DNA of 64,000 bases from Ilyonectria destructans (lineage: Eukaryota > Ascomycota > Sordariomycetes > Hypocreales > Nectriaceae). Shown in pieces: positions 34,273 to 45,893 of this stretch. Positions within the stretch are counted from its first letter, which is position 1, and the number at the start of each line of letters is the position of its first letter. A program made the translations under genes and the position numbers. The notes below the pieces were generated by a model. The model did not search any database, had not been told where the DNA came from, and saw only the letters and a program-made list of their open reading frames with translations. Location: contig JAHEWK010000001.1 in assembly GCA_020740775.1 (NCBI GenBank), positions 5,952,001-6,016,000 of the forward strand, read 5' to 3'.

Positions 34273-35194
34273 ATGCGTTTCACCGTTGCTGCCGCCGTTC
34301 TGGCTACCTCGGCCATGGCCGCCCAGGAGGTTTCCACCGACTACACCACCAAGATGGTCACCATCATCTCTTGCGCCCCGGAGGTCACCAACTGCCCCGC
34401 TGACCAGACTTCCGTCACCTCGACCGTTCTTCCTCTGACCACCAGCACTGTCTACTCCACCCGCCTCAACACCGTTGTCGGCTGCCCCTCCAACGTTGTC
34501 AAGTGCCCTGCCAAGAGCACCGTCATCGAGACCGAGACCATCGCCGTCTCCACCACTGTCTGCCCCGTCACTGAGACCGAGGCCACTGAGGTTCCCGAGA
34601 AGACCACCAGCGTCTACGAGGTCCCCGAGGAGACCACCCCCACCTACGAGGTCCCCGAGGAGACTACCAGCGTTGAGGTTCCTGAGGAGACTACCCCCAC
34701 CTACGAGGTCCCTGTGAAGACCACTGGCGAGAACTCCCCCGAGACCCCCTCCGAGACCGAGTCTTACAAGGTCCCCGTTGTCTCCATCACCAGCATCCCC
34801 TCCAACGGCACCGTCCCGGCTGGTTCCACCTACGTTCCCTTCGCCACCACCACCCTGTCTTCTCCCGAGCAGTGTGTTCCCTCTTCCTCGGTGACTGCCA
34901 TCACCAAGAGCTACACCACTGTCTACACCTCGGTTGAGTACTCTACCATTCAGATCCCCTGCTCTTCTGCTGCCACTGAGACCTCCTACATCCCTCCCGT
35001 TGCTACCACCCCCGCTGGCGGCAACAGCACGTGAGTACACAATCCTAATACGTTTTGGACAGCTCAGCTAATACATCTCCAGCGTTCCCACCACTAGCAG
35101 CACTCCCCCCGTCGTCACTGGTGGCGCTTCCTCTTTCGCCGGCTCTGCCTTCTTCGCCGCTGCCGCCGGCGTTGCCGCTATTGTCCTTGCTTAA
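34273..35194 (+). CDS. GPI-type Ser/Thr-rich cell-wall protein
   Basis: Two exons, 34273-35030 and 35083-35194, give 289 residues. The intron (GTGAGT to CTCCAG, 52 nt) splits a Thr codon. Residues 1-17 form a signal peptide (MRFTVAAAVLATSAMAA). The mature part is rich in Thr, Ser, Pro and Val, with spaced cysteines in CAPEVTNC, VGCPSNVVKCP and a single C near 235. A tandem block near residues 112-155 repeats VPEETTPTYE and EVPEETTSV. The last 25 residues (GGASSFAGSAFFAAAAGVAAIVLA) have a small-residue cleavage region followed by a hydrophobic tail, as in GPI-anchored proteins. It is therefore probably attached to the plasma membrane or wall and heavily O-glycosylated. Codon use is strongly biased to C-ending codons, a sign of high expression. 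No enzyme domain is present and no orthologue name is known to me. Confidence 0.9.
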
Positions 35195-36080
35195 ATATTC
35201 ACCTCTTTGACTATAAGTTGAAGGCCGCAGGATACGGCAATTCATGACTAGCATTCAGTGCCTAGTTAACATGTACAAAGTTTACTAGATCTATGAATAC
35301 TATCGCGTTTATGGCAACAAACCCTTGTACTTAATCTTCTAATGTATTGGGGCAATTCAGAAATGGCACTGGTCAGCTCCGGTTGATCGGACCATGGATT
35401 GGTTGTCTGGTTGCAAAACAGACAAACAATTTTATTTTCTTAAACAAGCTCTTGCGTCCTGACGTGAATCGCGATGGTCTCTCGTCCACCCTGTTGCATG
35501 AGAACCATGTATCTACCAGTGGAATCATTTCAACAAGAGTGATGCGGTGACAGTTAGCTAGACTCGGAATGGATGGGTGTCGTCTCTACCCTGGTAAATC
35601 CGGGGTTGGAGACGACGCCGGCGCGCCCCTCCCGCACGTCCTCATTTCCCAAATGCACCAGGGCCAAGCCACCCGTGACTCGTCGTCTAGCCTCTTTCAC
35701 CGCAGCCCGAAGACGTCCACGCCCCTGGACTCCCAGGAAATTACTATCTGCGGCGTACGGGCGTATGATTGGTCTCAGGGATCGGTAAACTGGGACGTGG
35801 GACCGTCGGTTGACAGACCGGGACTCTCGCGCTACGGAAGGAAAGTTGGAAGGATGACGAGTACCAGATGGGGTAACTTGGGCGATGGATGGGTCGTCGT
35901 CGTCACGGCGTACGTACAGTAGTGGATGGGGGATAAAGCAGGAGTTATTTCTATTCATACAGTATTTTTTTGCTATTCGTACAGTTAAAGTACCATCTTT
36001 TCTCAAAAAAGAACATCTAATAATCCCCTCTTCAATCTGATGGTCGAGACCTTGCTCAACCGGCTAGGAGGCTTTGCATT
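35195..36080. other. Spacer between the GPI-type and orphan genes
   Basis: About 890 bases hold the 3' regions of two convergent genes. A 150-codon minus-strand frame at 35554-36006 has no recognisable features and is not called. Confidence 0.5.
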
Positions 36081-37484
36081 CTAAGCAGAGTCTGTGGTAG
36101 GACTTGTTGCGCTGGTACTGATATTCTGCATCGTTTCGATCATCATATCCTGGTGCCGAACCTTTTCCTTGAGCTCTGCAATTTCTTGAGCCATGCGTTC
36201 GACTACATTCCAGATCCTCGCTGTAGGTTCTGCAGTTGCCATACAGCGGGTGCGTGGAACGGCGGTGGTCTCGTGATTCAGTCGGGGGCGCTTGGCCTGT
36301 CCGGGCTCGCCATTGTCCGGCCGGGTGATATTAGGTCCCGGTCGTTGGTGGGTATGAGGCTGCCTGTGATGATGATGGAGGGCACCTCGCTGAGTTGCCT
36401 GCTGAAAGGGGGCCGGATTTGGGCCGATGTTGAAGTTGTTGCTGCCACGACTGTTGCCAGTACCATGTGCGTTAGCATTGCCACGTCGATTGACAGCATC
36501 ACGTCTGTTGATAGTGCCATATCCATTGGCGGTGCCATATCCGTTACCAGCAGGGTTGATATTATTGCTCAGCATTGCAGGGTTCACATTTGAATCCAGG
36601 ACATATCCGTCACCAGCAGGGTTGATATTATTGCTCAGCATTGCAGGGTTCACAGTTGAATCCATGACATATCCGTTTCCAGTGACACATCCATTGGTAA
36701 ATCCACGTCCGTTGCTGCTACTGCCGTTTCCGTTGAAATTTCCGTCGGCATTGGCAAATCCGTTGGCAATTCCATCCCCATAGGCAGTGCCATATCCATT
36801 TCCAGTGTCATATCCGTTTCCAATGGGATCGGTGATGCTGCTCAGCATCGTAGGGTCCACAGTTGGGTTTGTGGGCAGTCTTCGAGTCCTCCATGCATTA
36901 GAGACGTCCGCAGTTCTGTTTCGTCGCTGGGTCTGAGCCAGGGCTGGAGATAGGACCGTAGGCAGAGCAGGAACCAAGGCAGGCTCAACTGAGGGCGAGG
37001 GTGTCTCCATACTGGGCATGATAAGCTGGTTGGGGGCCGGAACCGAAGAGAATTGAGATAGACCAGGTTGCGTCGAGGCGATTGGAGCCGGCACCAAAGT
37101 AGAGGGGGCGAGGCCAGGCTCCATCGAGGCGGTAGGAGTTGGAACCGAAGGGGAGGAAGCGAGGTCAGGTTGCGTCGAGGCGATGGGAGCAGTTTCCGAA
37201 GGGTCTTCACTAGCCGCCCTCTTTCTCTTTAACCGAGCTGTGCGAGGAGCCGGCTCATTGTTTTCGGCGCGCTTTTCCTCGTCTTCCGCCATTTTCATGA
37301 CCTTGGCGAAGACGAAGTTCTCAATTGCTGTGACTGGGTCGGTCTCTGGCACCGCAACCTTGGTGACCTTAGTGACCTCAACGCCCTCAGCAGCCTCGGC
37401 AACCTCAGCAGCTTCAGGGCTAGCAGAGGAGGTGTTATTGAGCGTCGCTTGTTCGAGCCAAGTTTCAAGTTGCTCGCTATCCAT
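36081..37484 (-). CDS. Low-complexity orphan protein with Asn/Gly repeats
   Basis: A single exon encodes 467 residues starting MDSEQLETWLEQATLN. I do not recognise it. The N-terminal 110 residues are acidic (EAAEVAEAAEGVEVTKV) and end in a basic KRKRAASEDPSE nuclear-type motif. Residues about 110-200 are Pro/Ser/Thr-rich with imperfect repeats of ASTQPxL and VPAPxA type. Residues about 220-350 are Asn/Gly/Tyr-rich, including two exact-length 22-residue units (NPAMLSNNINPAG followed by DGYVLDS or NGYGT forms) and a more diverged third unit (DPTMLSSITDPIGNGY). The last 50 residues, IWNVVERMAQEIAELKEKVR onward, look like a short coiled coil. The composition suggests a nuclear or RNA-associated protein with a prion-like centre, but this is inference. 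It may be lineage-specific. Confidence 0.65.
   Translation of the reverse strand: MDSEQLETWLEQATLNNTSSASPEAAEVAEAAEGVEVTKVTKVAVPETDPVTAIENFVFAKVMKMAEDEEKRAENNEPAPRTARLKRKRAASEDPSETAPIASTQPDLASSPSVPTPTASMEPGLAPSTLVPAPIASTQPGLSQFSSVPAPNQLIMPSMETPSPSVEPALVPALPTVLSPALAQTQRRNRTADVSNAWRTRRLPTNPTVDPTMLSSITDPIGNGYDTGNGYGTAYGDGIANGFANADGNFNGNGSSSNGRGFTNGCVTGNGYVMDSTVNPAMLSNNINPAGDGYVLDSNVNPAMLSNNINPAGNGYGTANGYGTINRRDAVNRRGNANAHGTGNSRGSNNFNIGPNPAPFQQATQRGALHHHHRQPHTHQRPGPNITRPDNGEPGQAKRPRLNHETTAVPRTRCMATAEPTARIWNVVERMAQEIAELKEKVRHQDMMIETMQNISTSATSPTTDSA
36536..36667 (-). repeat. Two tandem 66-bp in-frame repeats
   Basis: Two adjacent 66-bp copies differ by only a few bases. Each encodes 22 residues of the orphan protein. 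The high nucleotide identity indicates a recent duplication or ongoing slippage. Confidence 0.85.
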
Positions 37485-40110
37485 GACTCCTGCTCGATGA
37501 AGTGATGGCTTGGTGTTGATGATAAGAGATGGGCAATAGCTTGATGATGTCGATGGCGTTTTTGATGAAATAAAGAAGATGTACTGGTCAAGGTGCTTGC
37601 TACTGGCGAAAACCTAGTAGTCCAAACAAGGGAGATGTTTATTCCTGAGGGAGGGAAGTTGACATAAAAGGAAGGAGTAATCGAGATTTATATACTCACT
37701 GGGAGGCCCTCCGGGTCCGCCCTAGCAAGCTCCCATCTGGCCAGCAGACTTTTCTTTCTCCGAAACAGACTGCATCTGCTTGGTAACAGAGCTCGGTATT
37801 TGCGGGTTTGGAGACTTTTAATTAAGCAGGGGAACCCGATTGGGAAAACCCGGGACCATCATGGTGGAATGATTTGGCACAAAACCCTCATGGACATGGC
37901 CTTCCACTGTGCCTAGGAAACCTGGTTGACCCGTGGTTGTCATGCCTCTGCTCCTAGGAGCCGGGTTTGGAAGAGTAGGCGTCGCAAAATTGGCACCAAG
38001 GACCCTGAGATTCCCAGCCAAATCTTAAACCATTAGACCCCTGCCAGTAGTTTTCTACTCTGCTTTCAAGTCTCCACTACCAGTCCTGCGGTCCCATGGA
38101 GAAACGCCAGGGCCGTCTCCTCTCGGATCTCAACAAGACTGGGCTCTGCCTGCGAACTACCAAAGACCCGAACTTCTGGGCACCATTACAATGCAATCGG
38201 ATTTTCGTTTTTGAGTTTAGTACTCCCAGGTAAAGGTTTCTCAGGCCCCCATCCTATCTCTCAAAGACGCGATAATGTCCGAGTGCTGAATCTATTCAAC
38301 ACATGACATGATGAAATTGAGGATAGCTATTGGCACGTACTGCAATTTGTATTGTACGTATTGGGTACAGAATCGGTGAGCCAATAGGACGCGAATCTCG
38401 TCCAGTTCCCATGTGGTGCCCTCGTGCCGCTATCCATGTCTGCACCAGCATCAGCTCCTCCTCCGGTTTTGGTGAATGTATGAGTCTCATTTGTCAATGA
38501 GGAAAAACGCAGCCTGTGTGTACTCAGAGGATAATATTGTAGTTCATAGCGTAGTGAATTACACAAAATTTCGGTTAGGTATCTTTATTCAAGATAGTTA
38601 GCAGGTCAATAGCAAAAGATGGAAGTTCGGTTACGTGAAGAAGTCGCCCCGTCGCCAGGTTCTCCTCAAGAGTCTCCACCAAGAATCCATTTATTTGGCA
38701 GGTCCCAAGATTCGTACCCGTCTGGTTCGGTAGGCATTTCGCGAGCAGTCTATCTACACAGTATAATTACAGGCACCGCCTAGGATGGAAGCTCCCTCGT
38801 CAGGTTCTCTTCAGAGCCTCACGCCCTAGGCGTTGCAATCTGGAAACTCTGTTCGTGGCGTTCTACAGTCCTAACCTTGATGTCGTATCATTTTCCCCGA
38901 CACAGTGTGATGTTGTAGTTCTATCACCCCACGTGGACGAGCGCACAGGGAATGGCCTATATATTCCGAATTGGAATACCATCCAGCTGGTCAGAAGGCT
39001 GTTACTAACAGTGGGTCTAATCTTGATTGTCCTGTTTCTCCAGAGTACGGCACGGAAAAGACTCGTGCGCCCATCATCCCGTCAAAACTTGCATATATAA
39101 ATAAATAAATAAATTTAATATATATAAATAAGCTTAAGCTATTAGTAGATAGTATTATATTTTTATTTTATTTTAAGAGATAGTATTAAGTTAGATATTA
39201 TTTGAATTTCCATTTCTTAAAAATGAAGGTATTTTAACTATATTAATAGCAAAAAACTACTGTATGAATAGCAATACTTTAAAACATTACCACTGCGTCA
39301 TTTGCAGCATTTGTTCTTCTTGATAGTGCGCGACCTAAATGAGCTCATGGCTTCTTTACTTTGACTAAATGATTATCGACACCGAGAAGCCGGTCACTCA
39401 AAGAAATCAAAAGATTCAGTTTAATACTCTCCAAGGGTCTCATCAAGCTTGAATCCAAGCCCCTAAAACACACCGAGATGACTCTGCGCAACATGTTTTC
39501 ACAGCTTCTGATTGTCAACTTTCAAGTCCACGTAGCCAATACCTCGTGAGGAAAAGAATAGTAGCACTAACTGCATCAAATATAACAGCTGCCTACTCTC
39601 ACTTATGATTGCAGGTTTTCGGATACAGAACTTTTATCGCAAGTCTACAGGAGATCAGGACTACCAAAACGACGGTGCAGAACTTGCGGTTGATTCTTCC
39701 GAGTGTGATAGGACTCACAATTATCATGAATAAATAGATGCGAATAGGGTAAGCCATGACACTGTGAGCCCTCGGTGGCGATCGTAGTATTGCTCGATTT
39801 CGGCAGTCTATGCCATTACAAGTGGCATCTCGTAACACATTCGGTGGCATCAGTTTACCAAGTTAGCGGGCTGGGCTAACAGTGTAATGTAATAATATTA
39901 TGTTCTGCTTTCAAATAGCAACGGGCGTGCGTGTGCGTGTGAAACTAGCACCGCTGAAGAAATTTACCACCTCGTTCCTGGGTCACTGCATCGCGTGGAT
40001 TACAATGCAAGGCGGTTTGAACACAGGAGCCGGCATTCCCAATTCAGAACCCGCCTCTTGCCACGGAGGAATGGTCCGAATTATGGGGCCGAAATTTCAT
40101 CAGCAAACAA
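37485..40110. other. Gene-poor spacer with AT-rich island
   Basis: Promoter of the orphan gene at the left. No coding sequence is recognisable. An AT-rich island occupies about 39095-39265. The right part leads into the tRNA gene. Confidence 0.5.
39095..39265. other. AT-rich island, possible RIP relic
   Basis: About 170 bases are nearly all A and T, with TATATAAATAAATAAATAAA-type runs and TTAGATAGTATTA-like segments. Such islands in ascomycetes often remain after repeat-induced point mutation of a transposon. Here no element ends are visible, so the origin is uncertain. Confidence 0.4.
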
Positions 40111-40192
40111 GGCGCAGTGGCAGAGTGGTCTAATGCGTATGACTAGAAATCATATCTCTTCGGAGGCGTCTGTTCAAATCAGGCCTGCGTCG
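40111..40192 (+). tRNA. tRNA-Ser (anticodon AGA)
   Basis: The acceptor arms GGCGCAG and CTGCGTC pair with one G-U. The A box region reads TGGCAGAGTGG. The anticodon stem TATGA/TCATA encloses CTAGAAA, giving anticodon AGA at 40145-40147. A long variable arm (CTCTTCGGAG) is typical for serine tRNA. The T arm GTCTG-TTCAAAT-CAGGC is complete. No intron. CCA is not encoded, as usual in eukaryotes. It reads UCU and, by inosine, other UCN codons. Confidence 0.95.
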
Positions 40193-40225
40193 CTACAACT
40201 TCTTCTTTTGCCTCTATCGAGGCTC

Positions 40226-40232
40226 TTTTTTT
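40226..40232 (+). terminator. RNA polymerase III T-run terminator
   Basis: A T7 run lies 34 bases after the tRNA end; a shorter T4 run at 40206-40209 may already stop part of the transcripts. Confidence 0.65.
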
Positions 40233-43200
40233 ATTACTTTGCCCTTTTTCTTTTCGGTGTGCCGTGTGCAACTGAATTGAATTGTTAACGAATGGGAAAA
40301 AAGGAAAGAAAAAACACACAGTTTAACCAAACCCCAGCATGAACATGGTTAGCGCTGCGACTCCACTTGCGACCAACAAAGGGAGTCTCGTGTGTTCCAT
40401 GAAGTTCATGGTAAGTAGCATCATGTGACATAATTGAATACATTGATTATGATTGATTAATCACTGGGAGTTCCCGTCAGCCATAATTACAAACGGTCAT
40501 CGCTAATGGGGGTTTGCTTAAGATGAACCACTCCGACGGATTAAAACAGTCGGGAAGCCACTCCGGCTTATGAAGTAAAGGGACACTGGTAAGGTTAGGA
40601 GAAAATCGGTAGGTTGGTGAAGGGAGGGGTCTAAATAGAACCGAGACGTTCTGATACCGCTGGAGAGTTGCTACAAAGCATTGATGTACCTCGATTTTGC
40701 TATAGACCCGGTCGACTCGCTCGTTCCACGGAGTCCAGGTGGAGGCCGGTAAATGGTCTAAATGAAGTGTTCGCTACAGGGTTTTGCACACCAATCATCG
40801 GCAGTTCGAACTATGGACACGAGTGCCTCTCGAGAAATCTAAAACATTTCAAGAAAATCATGCCTAGGTTCACAGCCACAGGGGTTAGCCGTGACAGCAC
40901 AGCACCTTTATTGTAGAAATAACTTTGGCCTCGCTCACTCTGGGTGTTTTCTATGGCTATTAAATATGCACCATACGTTCATGAACTTCTTGGTTGCTTT
41001 ACTGCACACACATGGTATCCATGTGCAAGGTCAGTTTGCTGTATTAGGCGCGGGTTGGCACTGGAGACGGGAAATGAGGATAGTGGCCGAGTTCCATATG
41101 CCTCTACACAAACAGGCCTCACCATAGGTTAGGTGAGAGCTTTCTTGAGTTTATATAATTTGGGCTTTTATTGGTCTCCGATGAAGTGAGCGCGGGGGCC
41201 AAAGATATTTTGTGGCGGCGGTGGGGTAGGCGCAAGAAGCGGAGAGATGGTGGGGCACCGGCGGAGGAAAGCGGCGGAGCGGAGGTGATGGGAAAACGCC
41301 GACGGAGACGGAGACGGAGACGCTGGCTACAGAAACGGACACGGACACGGACAATGGCGCATGCGTAAGAGAAAAGGTGTTGGGTGCCAAGGCGGAGGGT
41401 GATGAGGCGCAGGCTTCGCACTATTGGCTACATATGACAGTACAATCAGCTAAAATTCTAGTGCTTTTTATCCTCTGAGAAGAACGTCATCACCACGGTG
41501 ACATACCGGTGGAACGGGATGCATCCAACTTGATGGAAGGAGCAGATAGAGTTACAGGTGCCGGATGGGGCCTGCATTCGTAGCGAACATGGGTGCTTAC
41601 TTGCGGACAGATTGGCCGAGTGACTCCCCGTGGAGGAGGCAGTGTTGTGAACGGTGGTGAGTCCATGTAAGTGCGCTGGGTGACTGGTGAGTCTGGTGGT
41701 GGTGGTGTTCGTCAGGAGGTCGACCAGCCTTAGCCTGGGAACACAGATTCTCTCGTGTTCCAAAACACCACACGGGATAAAAACAGCATCAGGGCGGGTA
41801 ACGCGAGATGCGAACTACAGTGCGACGAAGGGACTTGTGTAATGAAGAGCGTAAGAATGGAGATGACCATTTCATCTAGTCGGAGATGACAGGTTTGGCT
41901 AGGGATTGACTTGGGCATCCTTGAATTATCTCATTCATTGATTTGCGGGAAAAGTGAAGATAGAGTTGGACAAAGCCAGATCAGATTCCAGTACCATGTG
42001 GTTGGTCCATTCGTTTTGTCTGAGCAAGGTTGGGAAATGACGACATGGATGGCGAGGGGGACCTGGCCTCGTCTGTTCATGGGTTGGGGAGCGGAGAGAG
42101 TGCGAGGTGAGAGGAGTGAGGAGGGCTTACAAACAAAGAGGAACGGGCATGATTGAGCTGGGAGAAATCCCGATCCCTGTCAGAATAGCTAAATGCGGAC
42201 CAACAATTGGGAGATGCGGCTGTCATTGCAGATGCGATCTTCAGATTACCCCGACCCGAAGAAAAAGATGGGGCCACGGACCCTGAAAAGGCGCTAAAGC
42301 TCGCACTCGTTCAGACCTGCACGCAAGGGTTTACATGGTTGCATCGGAGCGGGCGAGGGCGGGCGGGCTGGAGGTGCGCAGCCGCAGTGGTGACGAAGGA
42401 CAGGACGCCTGTCAGCCCAACAGGCAAGCCACCTCATGTTTTGGAGTCACGCCGGGCTGCCTATCAGAGGTGTTTCGCATTTTGTTCCATTCGCATTCTC
42501 TGCCCGGTTTGAGTGCGAGGGGAGAAATGAGCTGAGTTCTGGGGAGTTGGTTGGGTTGTGGTGTTGCACTCTAGATGCGATGATGAGGATGATGATGATG
42601 ACGACGCCCTCCTGAAAAAATGAGGCTGGATCAGGCAACGAACGTTTCTGCAGAGGGTACTCTCTATACTGTATTTTCGCTTAGCCTTGGTGTCTTGATT
42701 GACTCGGCAGCCTTACGGCGTGGTTGATGATCCATTTTCGATGCATTCTTGAGACGTGGGGGATGCAAGGATCTAGGATGGTCATCTTGCTATTGCCCAT
42801 TCGCCATCCAACACTTCCTCACACAGCCCCCAAGTTTCGCTGCACGCACGTAGGTAGTTTATTTCGGCGGCTGCGACTCGCTCTTCGGCCTTGTCCTTTC
42901 GCACTCGCTCGCTCGCGCCCGTGCCAAGCCTGGATCCTCCCGCTCAAGCTCTAGGGCGCCGCGTACGCACACGGACTTGAGAGTCTCCATGGACGGAGCA
43001 CCGGCGCAACCTTGTAGCTAGCGTCCTGCGTCGGCCGTTAGATCGAGAGAGAGACCATAGCAACTATTAGAGGAGAGGCGCAAAAAATAAGAGTCATTCC
43101 AGTCGGGCATGGTTTACGGCTTCACTTGGGATACTTGCAGTCACTAATCAAAGTCCAATTAATGATGGCTATTGTATCGTTCTAGCACCATCGCGTCACC

Positions 43201-43829
43201 CACAAGACACCTGGCATGATGCTGCATGTCCTGTCCCGAACACTGCAATCTCATTTACCGACTGTTCCTGGGCAATGCAACAGACCGCCCATCTACTGAA
43301 ACCCATAAGCTGCATCTCGCTGCGGACGAGGGATTGGCCCATCTTTGCGAAAGCCGGAAATCGCAGCGCAAGCCGAATGTCGCAATGGGAGTCGAGTGGT
43401 ACCACCTCCGCTGACAGGCGGAGTCCCACTAGTCTTCAGTGGAGGAAGGCTAAGGCGCAGCGCCCCTGCGCAGATCGATGGATCCCCTGTGGGCTCTGGG
43501 CTCCGAGTCCGAGTCGCCAAGTGCGAGGTGCGAGAGCGACCCCTGTCAGGCCAGGCACTGCCGCCAGATGGACGTCCGCAGCGCGCCGGAAATCCTGTCG
43601 TAGGGCTTTACTGCAATGTCGGCTCCGTCTCTGCATCCACCCCGTTCACCAAGATGCGTTTCTATATCAAGGACGCCGTCTTCCCGCTTCATCGAGGCTT
43701 TTTTCTTGTCAGCATCAGCATCCGCATCAGCACAGCATCCAGTCAACGGACCTTCTCCATCTCTCTCCGGAAGTGTGCCTACATTAAGCTTATTTGCGCC
43801 TCCATTTCCATCTCGCTCTTCAACCCTCT

Positions 43830-43836
43830 TATAAAG
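43830..43836 (+). promoter_or_regulatory. TATA box of the RTA1-family gene
   Basis: TATAAAG lies 98 bases before the start codon, followed by an A/C-rich leader. The match and distance suit a TATA-driven core promoter. Confidence 0.55.
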
Positions 43837-43933
43837 GGATAACTCCTCCTATAACCCGAACCACAAATCCCATTCATATTAGTTCACATCGACAACAACT
43901 ACAACACCAACAACACCCATCACAACCGTCACA

Positions 43934-44887
43934 ATGACCGGCTCGGTTCCCGCCAACATCACCCAAGCCGATGCCTTCGGCGCCGACTCGCCCTGCAACC
44001 TCGACAACTGCCCCATCGAGTGGAGCATCTACACCTACCGACCCTCGCTCGCTGCCAATGTCTCCTTGGCTGCTCTCTTCGGCGCCCTTGGCCTCGTTCA
44101 CCTCTTCCTGGGTGTCCGATGGAAGTCATGGGGCTTCATGGGAGGCATGCTCGCTGGCTGCATCTCCGAGGTCGTCGGCTACATTGGCCGCGTCATGCTC
44201 TACAACAACCCCTTCTCCTTCAATGCCTTCATGATCCAGATTGGTAAGTCTCAACACATCTCCTGTAGCGAACGCCGCAACTAACCAACTACCGCAGTCT
44301 GCCTGACCATCGCTCCCGTCTTCTACACGGCCTCGATCTACGTGACCCTCTCCAAGACGATCAACTTCCTCGCCCCTGAGCTGTCTCGATTCAAGCCTCA
44401 GCTGTTCTACTGGATCTTCATCCCCTTCGATATTGTCTGCCTTATCCTCCAGGCCGCTGGTGGTGCTATGTCTACCAGTGACAACAGCAGTAACCTGGGC
44501 GTCGATATCTCGATGGCTGGTCTCATCCTCCAGGTCATCGTCCTCGTTGCCTTCATCATCGTCTTTGCCGACTACATGATCCGCTACATGCGCTCCGGCC
44601 ATGCTGCTGCCTTTGGATGGCGCCTCAACGCCTTCTTCGGTGGTCTCACTGCCTCCATCATCCTCATCCTCGTCCGATGCGTCTTCCGTGTTGTCGAGCT
44701 CCAGGACGGATATGATGGTAGCCTCATTAAGCACGAGGTCCCTTTCATCCTCCTTGAGGGCGTTGTCATTGTTCTCGCTGTTATGGCTCTGTGCTTCGGT
44801 CACCCCGGCCTCGTCTTCAACCGCCAGCTCGGGGGCCGTTCTTCTTCCGACAGCGAGAAGGGCGTCAACTTGTCTGATAGCAACTAA
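43934..44887 (+). CDS. RTA1-family membrane protein
   Basis: Two exons, 43934-44243 and 44298-44887, give 299 residues. The intron (54 nt) has a GTAAGT donor, an ACTAAC branch site and a CGCAG acceptor. The N-terminus carries an NIT glycosylation site and a CNLDNCPIEWSIYTYRPS segment outside the membrane. About seven hydrophobic segments follow, with the family blocks EVVGYIGRVMLYNNPFSFNA and IAPVFYTASIYVTLSKTI, then HAAAFGWRLNAFFGGL. The tail is hydrophilic and Ser-rich. These features place it in the RTA1-like family (yeast Rta1, Rsb1, Rtm1), linked to lipid translocation and resistance to toxic lipids or 7-aminocholesterol. The substrate of this member is not readable. Codon use is strongly C-biased. 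Confidence 0.93.
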
Positions 44888-45893
44888 GATGGATTTTCAA
44901 AACGGCGATTCAACATTTTCAGCATTGAAAGAAAGGCGCCCGGGTCTCGTGCCCATTGGGAACGAGGCGGAATGAATGCGACAACTTTCTTTTGTTTTAA
45001 GCGATCGAAGATTTATTTTACCTTTTTGATTTTTCTTGACCTTTATCAGAATAGACCGGTGCCTTCGAGCTCCGAGGATGGGAATAGGATATATATCCAG
45101 CATGGCCGGAACTGGCCAAGGGGCTACATTACGGGGATAGACGCAGATAGTTTGGATCATGAGAACATATCCAAAATACATGGAAATTTAGTTGACACTG
45201 TGTTCCAATTTTGTGACTCTGAAGATGACTTAAAACCAAAGATATCAAAGATACCGCAAGCATTCATAACAATATCTTAGCCACTGTATTTGCTTCAAAT
45301 AAATGAAGTTCACACAGAAAGTAAGCAAGGTTTCGAATCTGGGCTGAATCCCACCCTTGGAGCTGTCGCCGATCTAGTAATTGACATGGCGGACGAAGCT
45401 TGAATGAATAGTTTCAACTCTGATCAGGTCGGGGTTCTAATCCGCCGTGATGTGTAAGGCTGACGTCAGCGAGCAATGCACTTTGAGTGAAAATGACAAC
45501 TGTGTCTGGAAGAATGTGCAGAAGAGCAGACTAATTACTTGCGAAATGTGTTGATACTCCCCCTCACTTATGGTATCGCCCGGGCGATAAGCCAACCCCA
45601 CAGTTCACGATAAATGGGTACGTACCTGCAGCTCCCGCCCGCCTTTCAACTCCACGGCCAACCACATGACTTTGAGCGTCAACCTCGAGCTTCCTGTTTC
45701 GCCTCCGCTTCTTTCGTCCGCCTCGTCGCCCGCCTCCTCCTCTCCGCCTCCTCCTCTTTTATCTACCCTTCTCCACCCAATGCTCTCGCCCTCCCACCTT
45801 TCATCCCGCATCGCTCGCCCTTCCAGGATCGCAATTGCAGCTACACCCCGTCTCTCGACCGCCCTCGCTGCCTTCTCGACTTCATACCCCACC
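44888..45893. other. Spacer and M18 peptidase promoter/leader
   Basis: The left part is the 3' region of the RTA1-family gene. From about 45610 the sequence is CT-rich and remains open in the frame of the peptidase, with in-frame ATG codons at 45666 and 45780 (see the peptidase entry). Confidence 0.5.

Larger units (their letters stand above)
40193..43933. other. Gene-poor spacer and RTA1 gene promoter
   Basis: No gene is recognised. Simple repeats include GGAGAC and GGACAC units near 41305-41350 and a GAT repeat near 42575-42605. The last 150 bases have a TATAAAG box at 43830-43836 and a CA-rich leader before the RTA1-family start. Confidence 0.5.

Noticed and set aside
34243..35040. 265-codon glycine-rich minus-strand frame
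   Set aside because: Antisense shadow of the GPI-type gene, whose signal peptide, intron and tail fit the plus strand.
45415..45455. T-arm-like GGGGTTCTAATCC
   Set aside because: The stem does not pair and no cloverleaf can be drawn.
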